Shown here: positions 55,133 through 63,987 of the stretch, piece by piece
How the letters are laid out: each line of letters starts with the position of its first letter
Position numbering within the stretch: the first letter of the stretch is position 1
Assembly: GCA_030424545.1 (NCBI GenBank)
Contig: JAUHWL010000015.1
Coordinates: 1 to 64,000, forward strand
Direction of reading: 5' to 3'
Origin: Bacteroidia bacterium
Lineage (GTDB): Bacteria > Bacteroidota > Bacteroidia > Flavobacteriales > Schleiferiaceae
DNA length: 64,000 bases
Translations under genes and position numbers: made by a program
Notes under the pieces: model-generated
Told to the model about the DNA's origin: nothing
The model's input: the letters and a program-made list of their open reading frames with translations, nothing else
The model's database searches: none

Positions 55133-56236
55133 ATGCGCATTGGTTTTGATGCAAAACGTGCTTTTCAAAACACCACCGGACTTGGCAATTACAGCAGAGA
55201 TGTAATTCGGCTGTTTACCAACAATTACCCAAACTCACAATTTTTTTTATTTGACCCCAAAGGTCAAGGAATTCATTTTGAATACAACCTGTTTAACACC
55301 CAAATTATAAGTAGCCAGCGCAATTCTAGCATTGGTAAATCCATTTGGAGACAATATGGATTAAAACGAGAGATTGAAAATTTACATCTTGATATTTACC
55401 ACGGTTTAAGCAATGAGTTGCCCGTGGGCATCGAAAAATCAAAAGTTAAAACCGTGGTTACCATTCACGATTTAATTTTTGAAAGACACCCAGAGTGGTA
55501 CCCAAAGTTTGACCGAAATATTTACAGAAAAAAAGTAAAAAGAGCCACAAAAATTGCAACCGAAGTGGTGGCCATAAGCGAACAAACAAAGAATGATTTA
55601 ATTGAGATTTACAATGTAGAACCCGAAAAAATCACTGTTATTTACCAAGGTTGCAACCCCGCCTTTTCTGTAAAACAATCACCTGAAAGCATTCACGATC
55701 ACCTTAAAAGCTTTCATCTACCAGAAAAGTATTTATTGTATGTGGGTACGATAGAACCAAGAAAAAACCTGCTTAGCGTAGTAAAAGCATTGGCCGATAC
55801 CGATATAACTTTGGTGGCCGTAGGTCGTAAAACAGATTACTTTAAAAAAATAGAATCGGCATTAGAAGGCACAACTTTAAAAAATAATTTTAGGCACCTC
55901 GGTGATTTAACCCAGTTGCAATTGGTGGCCCTTTACCAACAAGCACGACTTTTTGTTTATCCTTCGCTTTACGAAGGGTTTGGCATACCAATAATTGAAG
56001 CTTTGCACAGTGGCACACCTGTAATTACAGGTTTTGGTTGCTTGCAAGAAGCCGCTGGCAAAGGCGGTGTTTTTGTAGATGTTACCAATACAGAAGCCCT
56101 AAAAAATGCCATCCTTACCACATGGGAAAACGATGCGCTTTTAGAAAATTTAAGCGTTGCCGGATTGGAACATGTAAAGAAATTTTCTGATGCTGCTATT
56201 TGGGAAAACTGGAAATATCTATATGATTCAATCTAG
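55133..56236 (+). CDS. Glycosyltransferase family 4
   Basis: This 367-residue GT-B enzyme has the N-terminal Gly loop FQNTTGLGNYSRDV, donor-site motifs LYVGTIEPRKNLLSVVKAL and the E-x7-E element in YPSLYEGFGIPIIEALHSG. It transfers a sugar from an NDP- or GDP-donor to a glycan, retaining configuration. It is first of three glycosyltransferase genes, so envelope polysaccharide or LPS assembly is likely. The acceptor is not known. Confidence 0.92.
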   Translation: MRIGFDAKRAFQNTTGLGNYSRDVIRLFTNNYPNSQFFLFDPKGQGIHFEYNLFNTQIISSQRNSSIGKSIWRQYGLKREIENLHLDIYHGLSNELPVGIEKSKVKTVVTIHDLIFERHPEWYPKFDRNIYRKKVKRATKIATEVVAISEQTKNDLIEIYNVEPEKITVIYQGCNPAFSVKQSPESIHDHLKSFHLPEKYLLYVGTIEPRKNLLSVVKALADTDITLVAVGRKTDYFKKIESALEGTTLKNNFRHLGDLTQLQLVALYQQARLFVYPSLYEGFGIPIIEALHSGTPVITGFGCLQEAAGKGGVFVDVTNTEALKNAILTTWENDALLENLSVAGLEHVKKFSDAAIWENWKYLYDSI

Positions 56237-56269
56237 ATAAAATCTGTCAACCAAAGGCCCGTAGAACAT

Positions 56270-56277
56270 TATCTTCG
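56270..56277 (+). promoter_or_regulatory. -7 element of the first GT2 gene
   Basis: TATCTTCG lies 27 bp before the ATG at 56305 and indicates that the second glycosyltransferase can be transcribed separately from the GT4 gene. Confidence 0.45.
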
Positions 56278-56304
56278 CAGCTTTTAAACACATCAACCAT
56301 AGTT

Positions 56305-57192
56305 ATGATAGAAGAACAGAAAAACAGAAGCAACATAACAGATGCTGTGTTTTCTATTCTCATTCCTAGTTGGAATAACCTTGAGTTTTTGAAGTTATGC
56401 ATCAACAGCATAAAAAAGAATTCTACGCACAATCATCAAATTATTGTCCATGTAAATGATGGCAGCGATGGCAGTTTAGCGTGGATACGAAGCCAAGAAG
56501 ATTTAGACTACACTTGGTCTAAACAAAACATTGGCGTTTGTTATGCCCTTAACGCCATGCGCAATTTGGTAAAAACAAATTATTTGGTTTTTGCCAATGA
56601 TGATATGTACTTGTGCCCTGATTGGGATGCAATTTTCTTGAACGAAATTAAGGGAAGAAAAGATGATTTATTCTTTTATTCGGCTACGCTGATTGAACCT
56701 GTTTACAGCAAAAACGATTGCGCTATTGCTCCCAACAATTACGGCACAGATCCACAAAATTTTATGGAAGAAAAACTTTTAGCCGAATACCAAAGTTTAC
56801 CAAAAAACGATTGGAATGGCGCAACATGGCCACCCAATATTGTTTCTACAAGAATGTGGGATTTGGTTGGCGGCTATAGCACAGAATTTTCACCTGGCAT
56901 GTACTCAGACCCCGATTTTTCTAAAAAACTTTGGGATGCTGGCGTTAGAGATTTTAGAGGATTGGGCAACAGTAGAGCCTATCATTTTATGTCGAAAACC
57001 GTTGGCCGCGTGAAGCGAAACAATGGTAGAAAACAGTTTTTATTAAAGTGGGAAATTACCTCGGCAACATTTGTGAAATTTTATTTGCGCAGGGGCGAAC
57101 AATATACAGGCCCATTAACGGAACCTGAATTAACTAGTGCCTTGAAAAAGAAACTTTTCACCACTAAGCTAAAACGTATTTTGACGAATTAA
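56305..57192 (+). CDS. Glycosyltransferase family 2 (inner)
   Basis: This 295-residue GT-A enzyme has the nucleotide-binding start FSILIPSWNNLEFLKLCINS, the DXD-like metal site VFANDDMYLCPDWDA and a late catalytic-region motif with WNGATWPPN. It probably adds one sugar to a surface glycan. There is no membrane segment. Only 2 bp separate it from the next glycosyltransferase gene. Confidence 0.88.
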   Translation: MIEEQKNRSNITDAVFSILIPSWNNLEFLKLCINSIKKNSTHNHQIIVHVNDGSDGSLAWIRSQEDLDYTWSKQNIGVCYALNAMRNLVKTNYLVFANDDMYLCPDWDAIFLNEIKGRKDDLFFYSATLIEPVYSKNDCAIAPNNYGTDPQNFMEEKLLAEYQSLPKNDWNGATWPPNIVSTRMWDLVGGYSTEFSPGMYSDPDFSKKLWDAGVRDFRGLGNSRAYHFMSKTVGRVKRNNGRKQFLLKWEITSATFVKFYLRRGEQYTGPLTEPELTSALKKKLFTTKLKRILTN

Positions 57193-57194
57193 AC

Positions 57195-57968
57195 ATGGCG
57201 AAAAGTGTTAAAATATCGGGTTTAATTATAGCGTACAACGAAGAAAAAAGCATTGAACGATGCATAAACTCGTTACTAGGAATTTGTGACGAAATTCTGG
57301 TGATTGATTCTTTTTCTACCGACAACACAAAAGCACTTAGCGAAGCATGCGGTGCAAGAGTGATAGAAAATCCCTTTGGTGGCCATATAGAGCAAAAAAA
57401 TTACGCCATCAGTCAGGCGCAATATGATGTGGTTTTGTCTTTAGATGCAGACGAAGCGCTATCTGATGAACTTAAAAAAAGCATCGCACATATTAAAAAC
57501 AATTGGCAGGCAGATGGTTATAAGTTTAACCGTTTTACAAATTATTGTGGCCAATGGATTAAACATAGCGGTTGGTATCCTGACACAAAAATTAGGTTGC
57601 TTAATAAAAACAAAGGCAGTTGGGGCGGTATAAACCCGCATGATTGCATCATGATGGAACCTACAGCTACCGTTAAAAAACTGCAAGGCGATCTTTTGCA
57701 TTATTCTTACAGCAGTATGGAAGAACACATACTACGTTCTGCCAAATATGCCAAAATCTCTGCTTTAGCAATGAAAAAGCAAAACAAAAACTCATCAATT
57801 CTAAAGATGCTAAGCAGTTCTTCATTTCGGTTTATACAAGATTATGTTTTTAAACTTGGTTTTTTAGATGGGTTCTATGGCTTGGTAATATGCCTAACCA
57901 ACGCGCACACGGCATTTTTAAAGTATGCATATTTAAGAAACCTGAACAACGGCAAAAGCATAGATTAA
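57195..57968 (+). CDS. Glycosyltransferase family 2, WaaE/KdtX-like
   Basis: This 257-residue GT-A enzyme contains GLIIAYNEEKSIERCINSLL, the DXD motif LDADEALSDEL in VVLSLDADEAL, and WYPDTKIRLLNKNKGSWGG, typical of the lipopolysaccharide core WaaE group. It is the third and last gene of the glycosyltransferase run. A hydrophobic C-terminal patch (YGLVICLTNAHTAFLKYAYL) may attach it to the inner membrane. Confidence 0.9.
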   Translation: MAKSVKISGLIIAYNEEKSIERCINSLLGICDEILVIDSFSTDNTKALSEACGARVIENPFGGHIEQKNYAISQAQYDVVLSLDADEALSDELKKSIAHIKNNWQADGYKFNRFTNYCGQWIKHSGWYPDTKIRLLNKNKGSWGGINPHDCIMMEPTATVKKLQGDLLHYSYSSMEEHILRSAKYAKISALAMKKQNKNSSILKMLSSSSFRFIQDYVFKLGFLDGFYGLVICLTNAHTAFLKYAYLRNLNNGKSID

Positions 57969-58061
57969 ACCTAGATGCAAAAGAAAAGCGATTGCAGAAA
58001 TTAATCCCACAACCGCTTCTCTACCTAAACCGCCATGAAAACTGTGAATTTTGTTCTTCAC
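57933..58061 (-). CDS. Possible 42-residue small membrane protein
   Basis: A GTG-started frame reads a polar N-terminus (KNKIHSFHGGLGREAV) then one hydrophobic helix (VGLISAIAFLLHLGLIYAFA). Its last 36 bp overlap the glycosyltransferase gene on the other strand, the rest lies in the gap before the aldehyde dehydrogenase. Codon use is plausible, but there is no promoter or homology support. Confidence 0.25.
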   Translation of the reverse strand: MKNKIHSFHGGLGREAVVGLISAIAFLLHLGLIYAFAVVQVS

Positions 58062-58122
58062 ACTTTTCGTTAAAATAATACGTCACCTAAAAACGTATAT
58101 GTTAATAACCCACGCTTTTGAT

Positions 58123-58150
58123 ATTAGTTCTTTAAAAACTAATTTTTTAA
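58123..58150 (+). terminator. Possible terminator for the glycosyltransferase operon
   Basis: A 7-bp stem (ATTAGTT/AACTAAT) with a 7-base loop is followed by TTTTTT on the plus strand, abutting the stop of the convergent aldehyde dehydrogenase. It lies 155 bp past the glycosyltransferase stop, so its assignment is uncertain. Confidence 0.35.
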
Positions 58151-59568
58151 AAATATTTAACAATAATTTTTGCCAGCTTCTTGCTAAGCTTAGAATGAGG
58201 TGGGTAAAATATTTTGGCCATCTCTAGAGGCCACCAAGTTTTTACAATAGCTTTTTGATTAGAGAACTCTAAAAATCCAAAATACCCGTGAGATTTTCCA
58301 ATGCCACTCTGGTTACTTCCGCCAAAAGGCAAATTGCTATTTAGGTGATGTATATGAGCTTGATTAAAAACAAGGGCACCCGATTGCACATTTTCTGTTA
58401 CATAGCGTTTGCTTGTTTTGTTTGCCCCATAATAATATGTCCCTAATGGTTTGCCGTTTTTATGAATTCGCGCTACAGCACCCTCTATTGTGGTATATGT
58501 TTCTATGGGTAAAATGGGCCCAAAAATCTCTTCGTTTGCAATCAACATTTCATCTGTAACGTTGCTGATGAGTAGCGGTGCAACAAATTTTTGGGCTATA
58601 TCAATCTGAATTTTATTTTCTGCCTTGGCTCCTTTTTCTATGGCATCATCAACAAAACGTTGCATGGCTGCCGTAGCTTTTTCGTTTACCAACCTGCCGT
58701 AATTTGTATTATCAGATAATTTTTCAGGTGGGTACATTTTCTGCAACGCTTGCTTTAAAGCTTCTACAAATTCTTTTTCTATGCTTTTGTGCACCAACAC
58801 AAAATCTGGCGCAATACATATTTGGCCATTGTTGTAAAACTTAGAAAAGATGATGTTTTCTGCTGCGGATTTAATGTTTACTTTTTCATCAATAATGACT
58901 GGAGATTTTCCGCCAAGTTCTAACGTTACCGATGCCAAGTTTTTTGCTGCAGCACCCATTATTATTTTACCTACGGCTGTACTGCCTGTAAAAAATATGT
59001 GGTTAAAAGGGGTATTGATGAGTTGTGTGGCTAACTCTCTTCCGCCTAAAAGCACGTTCACAACATTCTTTTCAAAAACATTTTCTACAATTTCTTTAAT
59101 GAGTTGTGCCGAATGCGTGGCCATTTCGCTTGGTTTTAGCAAAACAGTATTGCCTGCGGCAATGGCCGAAATTAATGGCGAAAACGAAAGATTAAAAGGA
59201 AAATTCCAAGGCGAAATAATCAAAACAACACCTTTGGCTTGAAATTGAATGTGTGATGAATTGCCAAAAAACACAGCTGGTGTAGGCACATTTTTAATCG
59301 TCATCCAATTATTTAAATACCTGATTGCAAATTTTATTTCTTTTACAATCAGCCAGATTTCAGACATTTTTGTTTCTAACGGACTTCTTTTAAAATCTAA
59401 AAATATGGCTTGTTCTATTTCTGTTTGTTTGGCTAAAATTTCGGTTAATAGCTTTTGGAGCAACGCTTTTCGTTGTTTTACGCTGGTTACATTTTGATGA
59501 ATAGCATTTGCCTTTAGCGCCCTAAAGCTATTCGCAACAGAATCTTGGTCAAACACTTCATTGCCCAT
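58147..59568 (-). CDS. Aldehyde dehydrogenase family protein
   Basis: The chosen ATG 59568 (473 residues) is preferred to an in-frame TTG at 59598. The NAD(P)-binding domain has IISPWNFPFNLSFSPLISAI and FTGSTAVGK, the catalytic Glu region VTLELGGKSPVIID, and the nucleophilic Cys in NGQICIAPDFV. The family oxidises aldehydes to acids; substrate choice (long-chain lipid aldehydes are a guess, given the phospholipase) is unknown. It overlaps the patatin gene's stop by 11 bp, indicating co-translation. Confidence 0.93.
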   Translation of the reverse strand: MGNEVFDQDSVANSFRALKANAIHQNVTSVKQRKALLQKLLTEILAKQTEIEQAIFLDFKRSPLETKMSEIWLIVKEIKFAIRYLNNWMTIKNVPTPAVFFGNSSHIQFQAKGVVLIISPWNFPFNLSFSPLISAIAAGNTVLLKPSEMATHSAQLIKEIVENVFEKNVVNVLLGGRELATQLINTPFNHIFFTGSTAVGKIIMGAAAKNLASVTLELGGKSPVIIDEKVNIKSAAENIIFSKFYNNGQICIAPDFVLVHKSIEKEFVEALKQALQKMYPPEKLSDNTNYGRLVNEKATAAMQRFVDDAIEKGAKAENKIQIDIAQKFVAPLLISNVTDEMLIANEEIFGPILPIETYTTIEGAVARIHKNGKPLGTYYYGANKTSKRYVTENVQSGALVFNQAHIHHLNSNLPFGGSNQSGIGKSHGYFGFLEFSNQKAIVKTWWPLEMAKIFYPPHSKLSKKLAKIIVKYF

Positions 59569-60457
59569 TCTCTTCTTGTTTTGATTCAAATTTGGCAATC
59601 ATCTTTTTTGCTTCCTGTCTTCCGTAATTTATTAACTCTTCTGCCTTAAAAAACTCATAGGTTTTTGCTGCATTTTTTGGAACATGCATTACCATGTCTG
59701 GCCTATTCTTCTGTAAAATTACGTTGGTTAGTTTGGTTTGCATGAGGTCTATAGAACCATTCATGATGTCAAAATAATCGTGCTTTTTTTGCTTTTCATC
59801 CGAACTAAAGAAATCATTAAAATGTCTATTTAGTTTAGATAGCCATTTGCCTTCTTCACGCTTTAATTCTTTTTGTCTTTTGGCTTCTATTTTTTTCTCT
59901 AAATGATAATCGCCTGGGCCGTTTAAATCAATGGCAACCAAAATATCATTCTCATTACGCGCCACTTTATCTACGGGCAATGGGTTTAAAACACCTCCAT
60001 CTATAAGCACCATATCATTTAAATAAACGGGGGTTAAAACCGAGGGGATAGCCACCGATGCACGAATGGCGCCAAACAAATCTCCTTCTGAAAAAACATG
60101 CTCTTTGCTGCCACTAATATCTACTGCAACGGCACAAAACGGTATGCGCAAGTCTTCTATGTTTCTAGCAGAAACAAACTTCTTAATTTCATTAAAAACG
60201 CGTTCTCCTTTAATAAACCCTTGGCTGGTAAGCGTAAAGTCCATTAAATTAAATACTTTATATCGGTCTAGGTTACACATCCAAGATTTATAATGATCTA
60301 ATTCGCCAGAAGCGTAAATGGCACCAACCACTGCGCCCATACTAGAACCAGCAATAGAGGTTATGGTGTAACCATTATCTTCTAGCTCTTCTATAACGCC
60401 AATGTGCGCTATTCCGCGAGCACCTCCGCTACCTAAAACTAAAGCAACATTTTTCAT
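59558..60457 (-). CDS. Patatin-like phospholipase (RssA type)
   Basis: This 299-residue protein has the oxyanion loop GSGGARGIAHIGV, the catalytic Ser in GSSMGAVVGA and the Asp of the dyad in IDGGVLNPLP. Family members hydrolyse phospholipid acyl esters. No signal peptide is present, so it acts inside the cell. A Lys-rich linker (about 180-215) follows the catalytic region. It shares an operon with the aldehyde dehydrogenase; whether this couples lipid turnover with aldehyde oxidation is only inferred. Confidence 0.92.
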   Translation of the reverse strand: MKNVALVLGSGGARGIAHIGVIEELEDNGYTITSIAGSSMGAVVGAIYASGELDHYKSWMCNLDRYKVFNLMDFTLTSQGFIKGERVFNEIKKFVSARNIEDLRIPFCAVAVDISGSKEHVFSEGDLFGAIRASVAIPSVLTPVYLNDMVLIDGGVLNPLPVDKVARNENDILVAIDLNGPGDYHLEKKIEAKRQKELKREEGKWLSKLNRHFNDFFSSDEKQKKHDYFDIMNGSIDLMQTKLTNVILQKNRPDMVMHVPKNAAKTYEFFKAEELINYGRQEAKKMIAKFESKQEENGQ

Positions 60458-60464
60458 ATGCCGT

Positions 60465-60472
60465 CAAAAATA
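60465..60472 (-). promoter_or_regulatory. Candidate -7 element of the patatin gene
   Basis: The minus strand reads TATTTTTG, a full match, ending 8 bp before the ATG, which would leave a leader of only a few bases. Confidence 0.3.
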
Positions 60473-60513
60473 ACCTAAGATTACTATGCATGCATAAAAT
60501 ACAGTAGATAATT

Positions 60514-61044
60514 TTACTCAAAAAAAGTAAAGCAAACATTGCCGTATTTACGGCTTTCAACAAAACGAGGATGTTCTGTAAACGAGGTGTGTTTTGCATG
60601 TTCTAAAATAAACATGCCCTCTTCTTCTAAAATTTCGTTCGAAAAAACGGAATCTATTAAAGGCAAATAATCTTCAAAATCATACGGAGGGTCAGCAAAA
60701 ACAAGATCCCACTTGCGGTAGGCTTTCGTAGAAAATTTAATAGCATCAGCTTTTAAAGCGTGTAAACCTGTAATTTTTAATTGCTCTGCCGTATTTTTTA
60801 TGTAGCGTACACAATGGTGGCTGGCATCTACCGATGTTATATCAGCTACACCTCTTGATGCGCACTCAAAACTAATGTTTCCGGTGCCAGAGAATAAATC
60901 TAAAACCGAGATTAGATGCAGCTCATAATGGTTTGTGAGCATATTGAACAATGCTTCTTTGGCGAAATCAGTAGTTGGCCTCACTGGCAAGTTACGTGGT
61001 GCTATCAATACCTTGCCTCTAAATTTTCCGCTAATTATACGCAT
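60514..61044 (-). CDS. rsmD: 16S rRNA (guanine(966)-N2)-methyltransferase
   Basis: This 176-residue enzyme begins MRIISGKFRGKVLIAP and has the Rossmann motifs VLDLFSGTGNISFECASRG and the catalytic DLVFADPPYDF (DPPY). It methylates G966 of 16S rRNA. Its start overlaps the DUF3822 gene by 10 bp. The length is close to the family norm. Confidence 0.97.
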   Translation of the reverse strand: MRIISGKFRGKVLIAPRNLPVRPTTDFAKEALFNMLTNHYELHLISVLDLFSGTGNISFECASRGVADITSVDASHHCVRYIKNTAEQLKITGLHALKADAIKFSTKAYRKWDLVFADPPYDFEDYLPLIDSVFSNEILEEEGMFILEHAKHTSFTEHPRFVESRKYGNVCFTFFE

Positions 61045-61889
61045 GTTGCTGCTTGAAATACTCGGTTATATAAATGAGCGGGCACACTTTTAAACTCGTG
61101 GCTATACTGTGCTGTGGCTGGCCTTTCTTCTAATTCAACAAAACGTATATACGTGAGTAGTAGGCCCCATATAGAAGATGATTTTTCCATTTCGCCAGAA
61201 ATCTTTAACGGTACCGATTCTGGATTTAACCCCAATTGCTCATAAACATTTAACGTAAAATAAAGCATATCCTCGTCTGTTTGAAAAGCAAAACTTGAAA
61301 GCAACAATACTTTGCCGTTTTCTATGGCAATAACTTCTAAATGTCCGTTCCAAATTTGTAGATGCAAATGCTGCCCTGGTTTGTTTTTATACAAGTTGTG
61401 ATAATGCGAAATGGTAAAAAAACCAGCATGTTTAATTTTTACTTCTGGAAAAGAATTTTGTACCGTTTGTAACAATGCTTTAGGTGCACTATAAATTAAA
61501 ACCAATCCTGACGTTTTTAATTCATCGAAAAGCAAGATATGCTCTTCGCCTTTTTCAAATTGAAAATTTGCATATTCTTCAATTCTATTTGGATTAAAAA
61601 GGGGCGCAGGTATAATAGAGAAATTTGGCGTGTAGTATCCAATTTGATAATGGGCAAAAACTCCTTCTAATTGATCTTTAAACGAAAAAAGTGCGGCAAA
61701 ATCGGTTGTGTTTTTTTCTAGGGTGTAATCGCCAAGCACAATGTATTTTTTAACATCATTGCGCAGAATACAAAAAACAAGTCCATCCTCTTGTAAAAGG
61801 ATGGACATGTTACAATTCTCTGGTAGAGCGTTTTCTATTGAAGGATCAATTATTTCCGCTCTTACACTGGGTGTTTTCGTAGTTTCCAC
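61035..61889 (-). CDS. DUF3822 family protein
   Basis: This 284-residue protein matches the Bacteroidota DUF3822 layout: an ASKHA-like fold with ENCNMSILLQEDGLVFCILR, KHAGFFTISHYHNLYKN and LHLQIWNGHLEVIAIENGKV. The chosen start is GTG; an internal ATG at 61808 would remove a conserved N-terminal strand. It overlaps the upstream small-protein gene by 44 bp and rsmD by 10 bp. No function is known; the neighbour rsmD is the usual partner. Confidence 0.85.
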   Translation of the reverse strand: METTKTPSVRAEIIDPSIENALPENCNMSILLQEDGLVFCILRNDVKKYIVLGDYTLEKNTTDFAALFSFKDQLEGVFAHYQIGYYTPNFSIIPAPLFNPNRIEEYANFQFEKGEEHILLFDELKTSGLVLIYSAPKALLQTVQNSFPEVKIKHAGFFTISHYHNLYKNKPGQHLHLQIWNGHLEVIAIENGKVLLLSSFAFQTDEDMLYFTLNVYEQLGLNPESVPLKISGEMEKSSSIWGLLLTYIRFVELEERPATAQYSHEFKSVPAHLYNRVFQAATCV

Positions 61890-62478
61890 TTATGGATGCT
61901 TCAGTTAAAGAACCAATTTTCAATTCGTGTTCTTTGTCTATAAATTGGTCGTATCTCTTTTTAATATCATCAAAAATAACAACATCAGAAACGCTAACTT
62001 CAAATACGGGTACTGTTACACCGTTTCTAGTAATTTCTCCAGCTCCTAAATTAAAATTGGCTCCATCTGTAAAAGGCACTTCTTTTAGCATATTACCGCT
62101 AAACCCTTTGGGAAATTTTGAACTTACTTCTTGATATCCAATTACACGAACAATCACGGTATCCTTGTTCATGTCTTTTCCATAAAGCTTGTTATAGAAA
62201 ACAAAAGAAGAATCTTTTCTTTCGTAGATTGTTACTTTACCTGTATCTACAAAAGCGGCTAAAATTTCAAAGTCACCCGTAAATTCTCCATATTCGGTTT
62301 TATAGGCAAGTTGCGCTTCTCTCACGTGCTCCATTCTTTCAAATACCGTACAGAAACGTTCAAGCTTTATCCGTTCAAAATATATAGGCTCCATAATTAC
62401 ATTATAGATTTTATATGTTAAGAAAACCGATAGTACTACTAAAAATGCATTTACAGCAATAATTGTCTTTGAATTCAT
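61846..62478 (-). CDS. Membrane-anchored protein of unknown function
   Basis: This 210-residue protein has one N-terminal transmembrane helix (about 7-28) and an extracytoplasmic domain that starts with a helix RMEHVREAQLAYKTEYGEF reminiscent of pilin-like proteins. A beta-rich part follows, with YERKDSSFVFYNKLYG. I recognise no named family. It is the first gene of the run leading to DUF3822 and rsmD. Its promoter has a full -7 match (62517-62524). Confidence 0.7.
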   Translation of the reverse strand: MNSKTIIAVNAFLVVLSVFLTYKIYNVIMEPIYFERIKLERFCTVFERMEHVREAQLAYKTEYGEFTGDFEILAAFVDTGKVTIYERKDSSFVFYNKLYGKDMNKDTVIVRVIGYQEVSSKFPKGFSGNMLKEVPFTDGANFNLGAGEITRNGVTVPVFEVSVSDVVIFDDIKKRYDQFIDKEHELKIGSLTEASISGNYENTQCKSGNN

Positions 62479-62516
62479 CTTTTTCAGATAAAGTTTAAAT
62501 TTTTTAGAAACGGCAA

Positions 62517-62524
62517 CAAATCTA
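62517..62524 (-). promoter_or_regulatory. -7 element of the membrane-anchored protein/DUF3822/rsmD operon
   Basis: The minus strand reads TAGATTTG (full match), 38 bp before the ATG at 62478. Confidence 0.5.
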
Positions 62525-62544
62525 CAATTTTATGCGAATTAAGT

Positions 62545-63987
62545 ATGTTACTAAATTGCATCTTCTACCCTACTTTTAAGCCCGTGAATATAATAGAACT
62601 TAATAAACTTTTTGTACAGAATTTTCTGCACACATGCAATGAAGAACAATCGATGTTTTTCAGCAAGCTTGCATCGTTTATTTACAGTAAAACGGACAAT
62701 TGCTTTTTGCTAACTGGTTATGCGGGTACGGGAAAAACTACTTTGATTAATAGTGTTGTAGAAACCTACAAGCAACTTGGCGGTACCATCATCCTTTTAG
62801 CGCCTACAGGTAGAGCTTCTAAAGTGCTTGCGCAACGCACAGGTAAATATGCAAGCACCATACATCGGCATATTTATATGATTAAATCTAGCGGCAATAG
62901 CACCGAGTTTGTGGTAAAACCCAACAAACACAAACACGCGCTTTTTGTGGTTGATGAGGCCAGTATGATTGCCGATAGCACTACAGACGGCATTTCGTTA
63001 CACGGACAAAGTTTGCTAGAAGATTTGCTAGAGCATATTGCTGCCGGGCACAAATGCAAAGTTTTGTTTATTGGAGACCGTGCCCAATTGCCACCGGTGG
63101 GTTTAGATTTAAGTCCTGCGCTTAATGTGCAAACGCTGCAAAATTTGTTTGGGTTAACCGTTGTACAACAAAATCTTACCCAAGTTATACGCCAAGCGCA
63201 AGAATCTGTTGTGCTTAAAAATGCCACAGCACTGCGCCAGCTTATTGCCGAAGACGAGAATAAAACCCCAAAAATAGAAGTTGCCAAAGATGTTATTCGG
63301 CTTACCGATCCTTTTGAGATGGAAGAAGTTTTTCAAAAATGTTTTCATGACAATAGCACCGAAAACGGAATTATGATTGTGCGAAGCAACAAAAGAGCCA
63401 ATCAATACAACCTAGACATCCGCGCACGCATACAGTTTAAAGATGATATTTTAAACTCTGGAGACCAGTTGATGGTGGTAAAAAACAATTACCATTGGCT
63501 ACCAAAAGATGCCAAAGCAGGATTTATTGCCAACGGAGATACCATAGAGGTTTTAAGCTTGCGCAACAGAGAGCAGCTGTACAATCACACATTTACAGAT
63601 GCTACCATTCAGCTATTAGATTACCCAGAACAGCCGCCCATAGATGTAAAAATTATGTTGGATGTGCTGCAAGCAGATGCGCCTTCTATTTCGCAAAAAG
63701 CTCAACGAGATTTGTTTGAATCCATATTAGAAGATTATGGCGAACAAGGAACCATAAAAAGAGTAAAAGAAGACCCCTACTACAATGCGCTACAAGTAAA
63801 GTTTGCCCACGTAGTAACGTGTCATAAAGCACAAGGCGGGCAATGGCCACACGTTATTATAGAACAATGCTGGCTGCCCGAAGGAAAAGTAGACCGAGAA
63901 TATTTACGTTGGCTTTATACCGCTTTTACGCGTGCCGAAGAAAACGTATACCTAATTGGTTTTGACGATTCTTATTTTGAAGATTAA
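62545..63987 (+). CDS. RecD/Dda-like superfamily 1 ATP-dependent DNA helicase
   Basis: This 480-residue protein has Walker A GYAGTGKTTLI, a motif Ia-like LLAPTGRASKVLAQRTG, Walker B in FVVDEASMI and IGDRAQLPPVG. Late motifs are FAHVVTCHKAQGGQWPHVII and LRWLYTAFTRAEENVYLIG. It belongs to the UvrD-C/AAA_30 group related to RecD and Dda, which unwinds DNA 5' to 3'. The N-terminal ~13 residues before a GTG at 62584 may not be translated. The gene is divergent from the membrane-protein operon and ends just inside the window. Confidence 0.92.
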   Translation: MLLNCIFYPTFKPVNIIELNKLFVQNFLHTCNEEQSMFFSKLASFIYSKTDNCFLLTGYAGTGKTTLINSVVETYKQLGGTIILLAPTGRASKVLAQRTGKYASTIHRHIYMIKSSGNSTEFVVKPNKHKHALFVVDEASMIADSTTDGISLHGQSLLEDLLEHIAAGHKCKVLFIGDRAQLPPVGLDLSPALNVQTLQNLFGLTVVQQNLTQVIRQAQESVVLKNATALRQLIAEDENKTPKIEVAKDVIRLTDPFEMEEVFQKCFHDNSTENGIMIVRSNKRANQYNLDIRARIQFKDDILNSGDQLMVVKNNYHWLPKDAKAGFIANGDTIEVLSLRNREQLYNHTFTDATIQLLDYPEQPPIDVKIMLDVLQADAPSISQKAQRDLFESILEDYGEQGTIKRVKEDPYYNALQVKFAHVVTCHKAQGGQWPHVIIEQCWLPEGKVDREYLRWLYTAFTRAEENVYLIGFDDSYFED

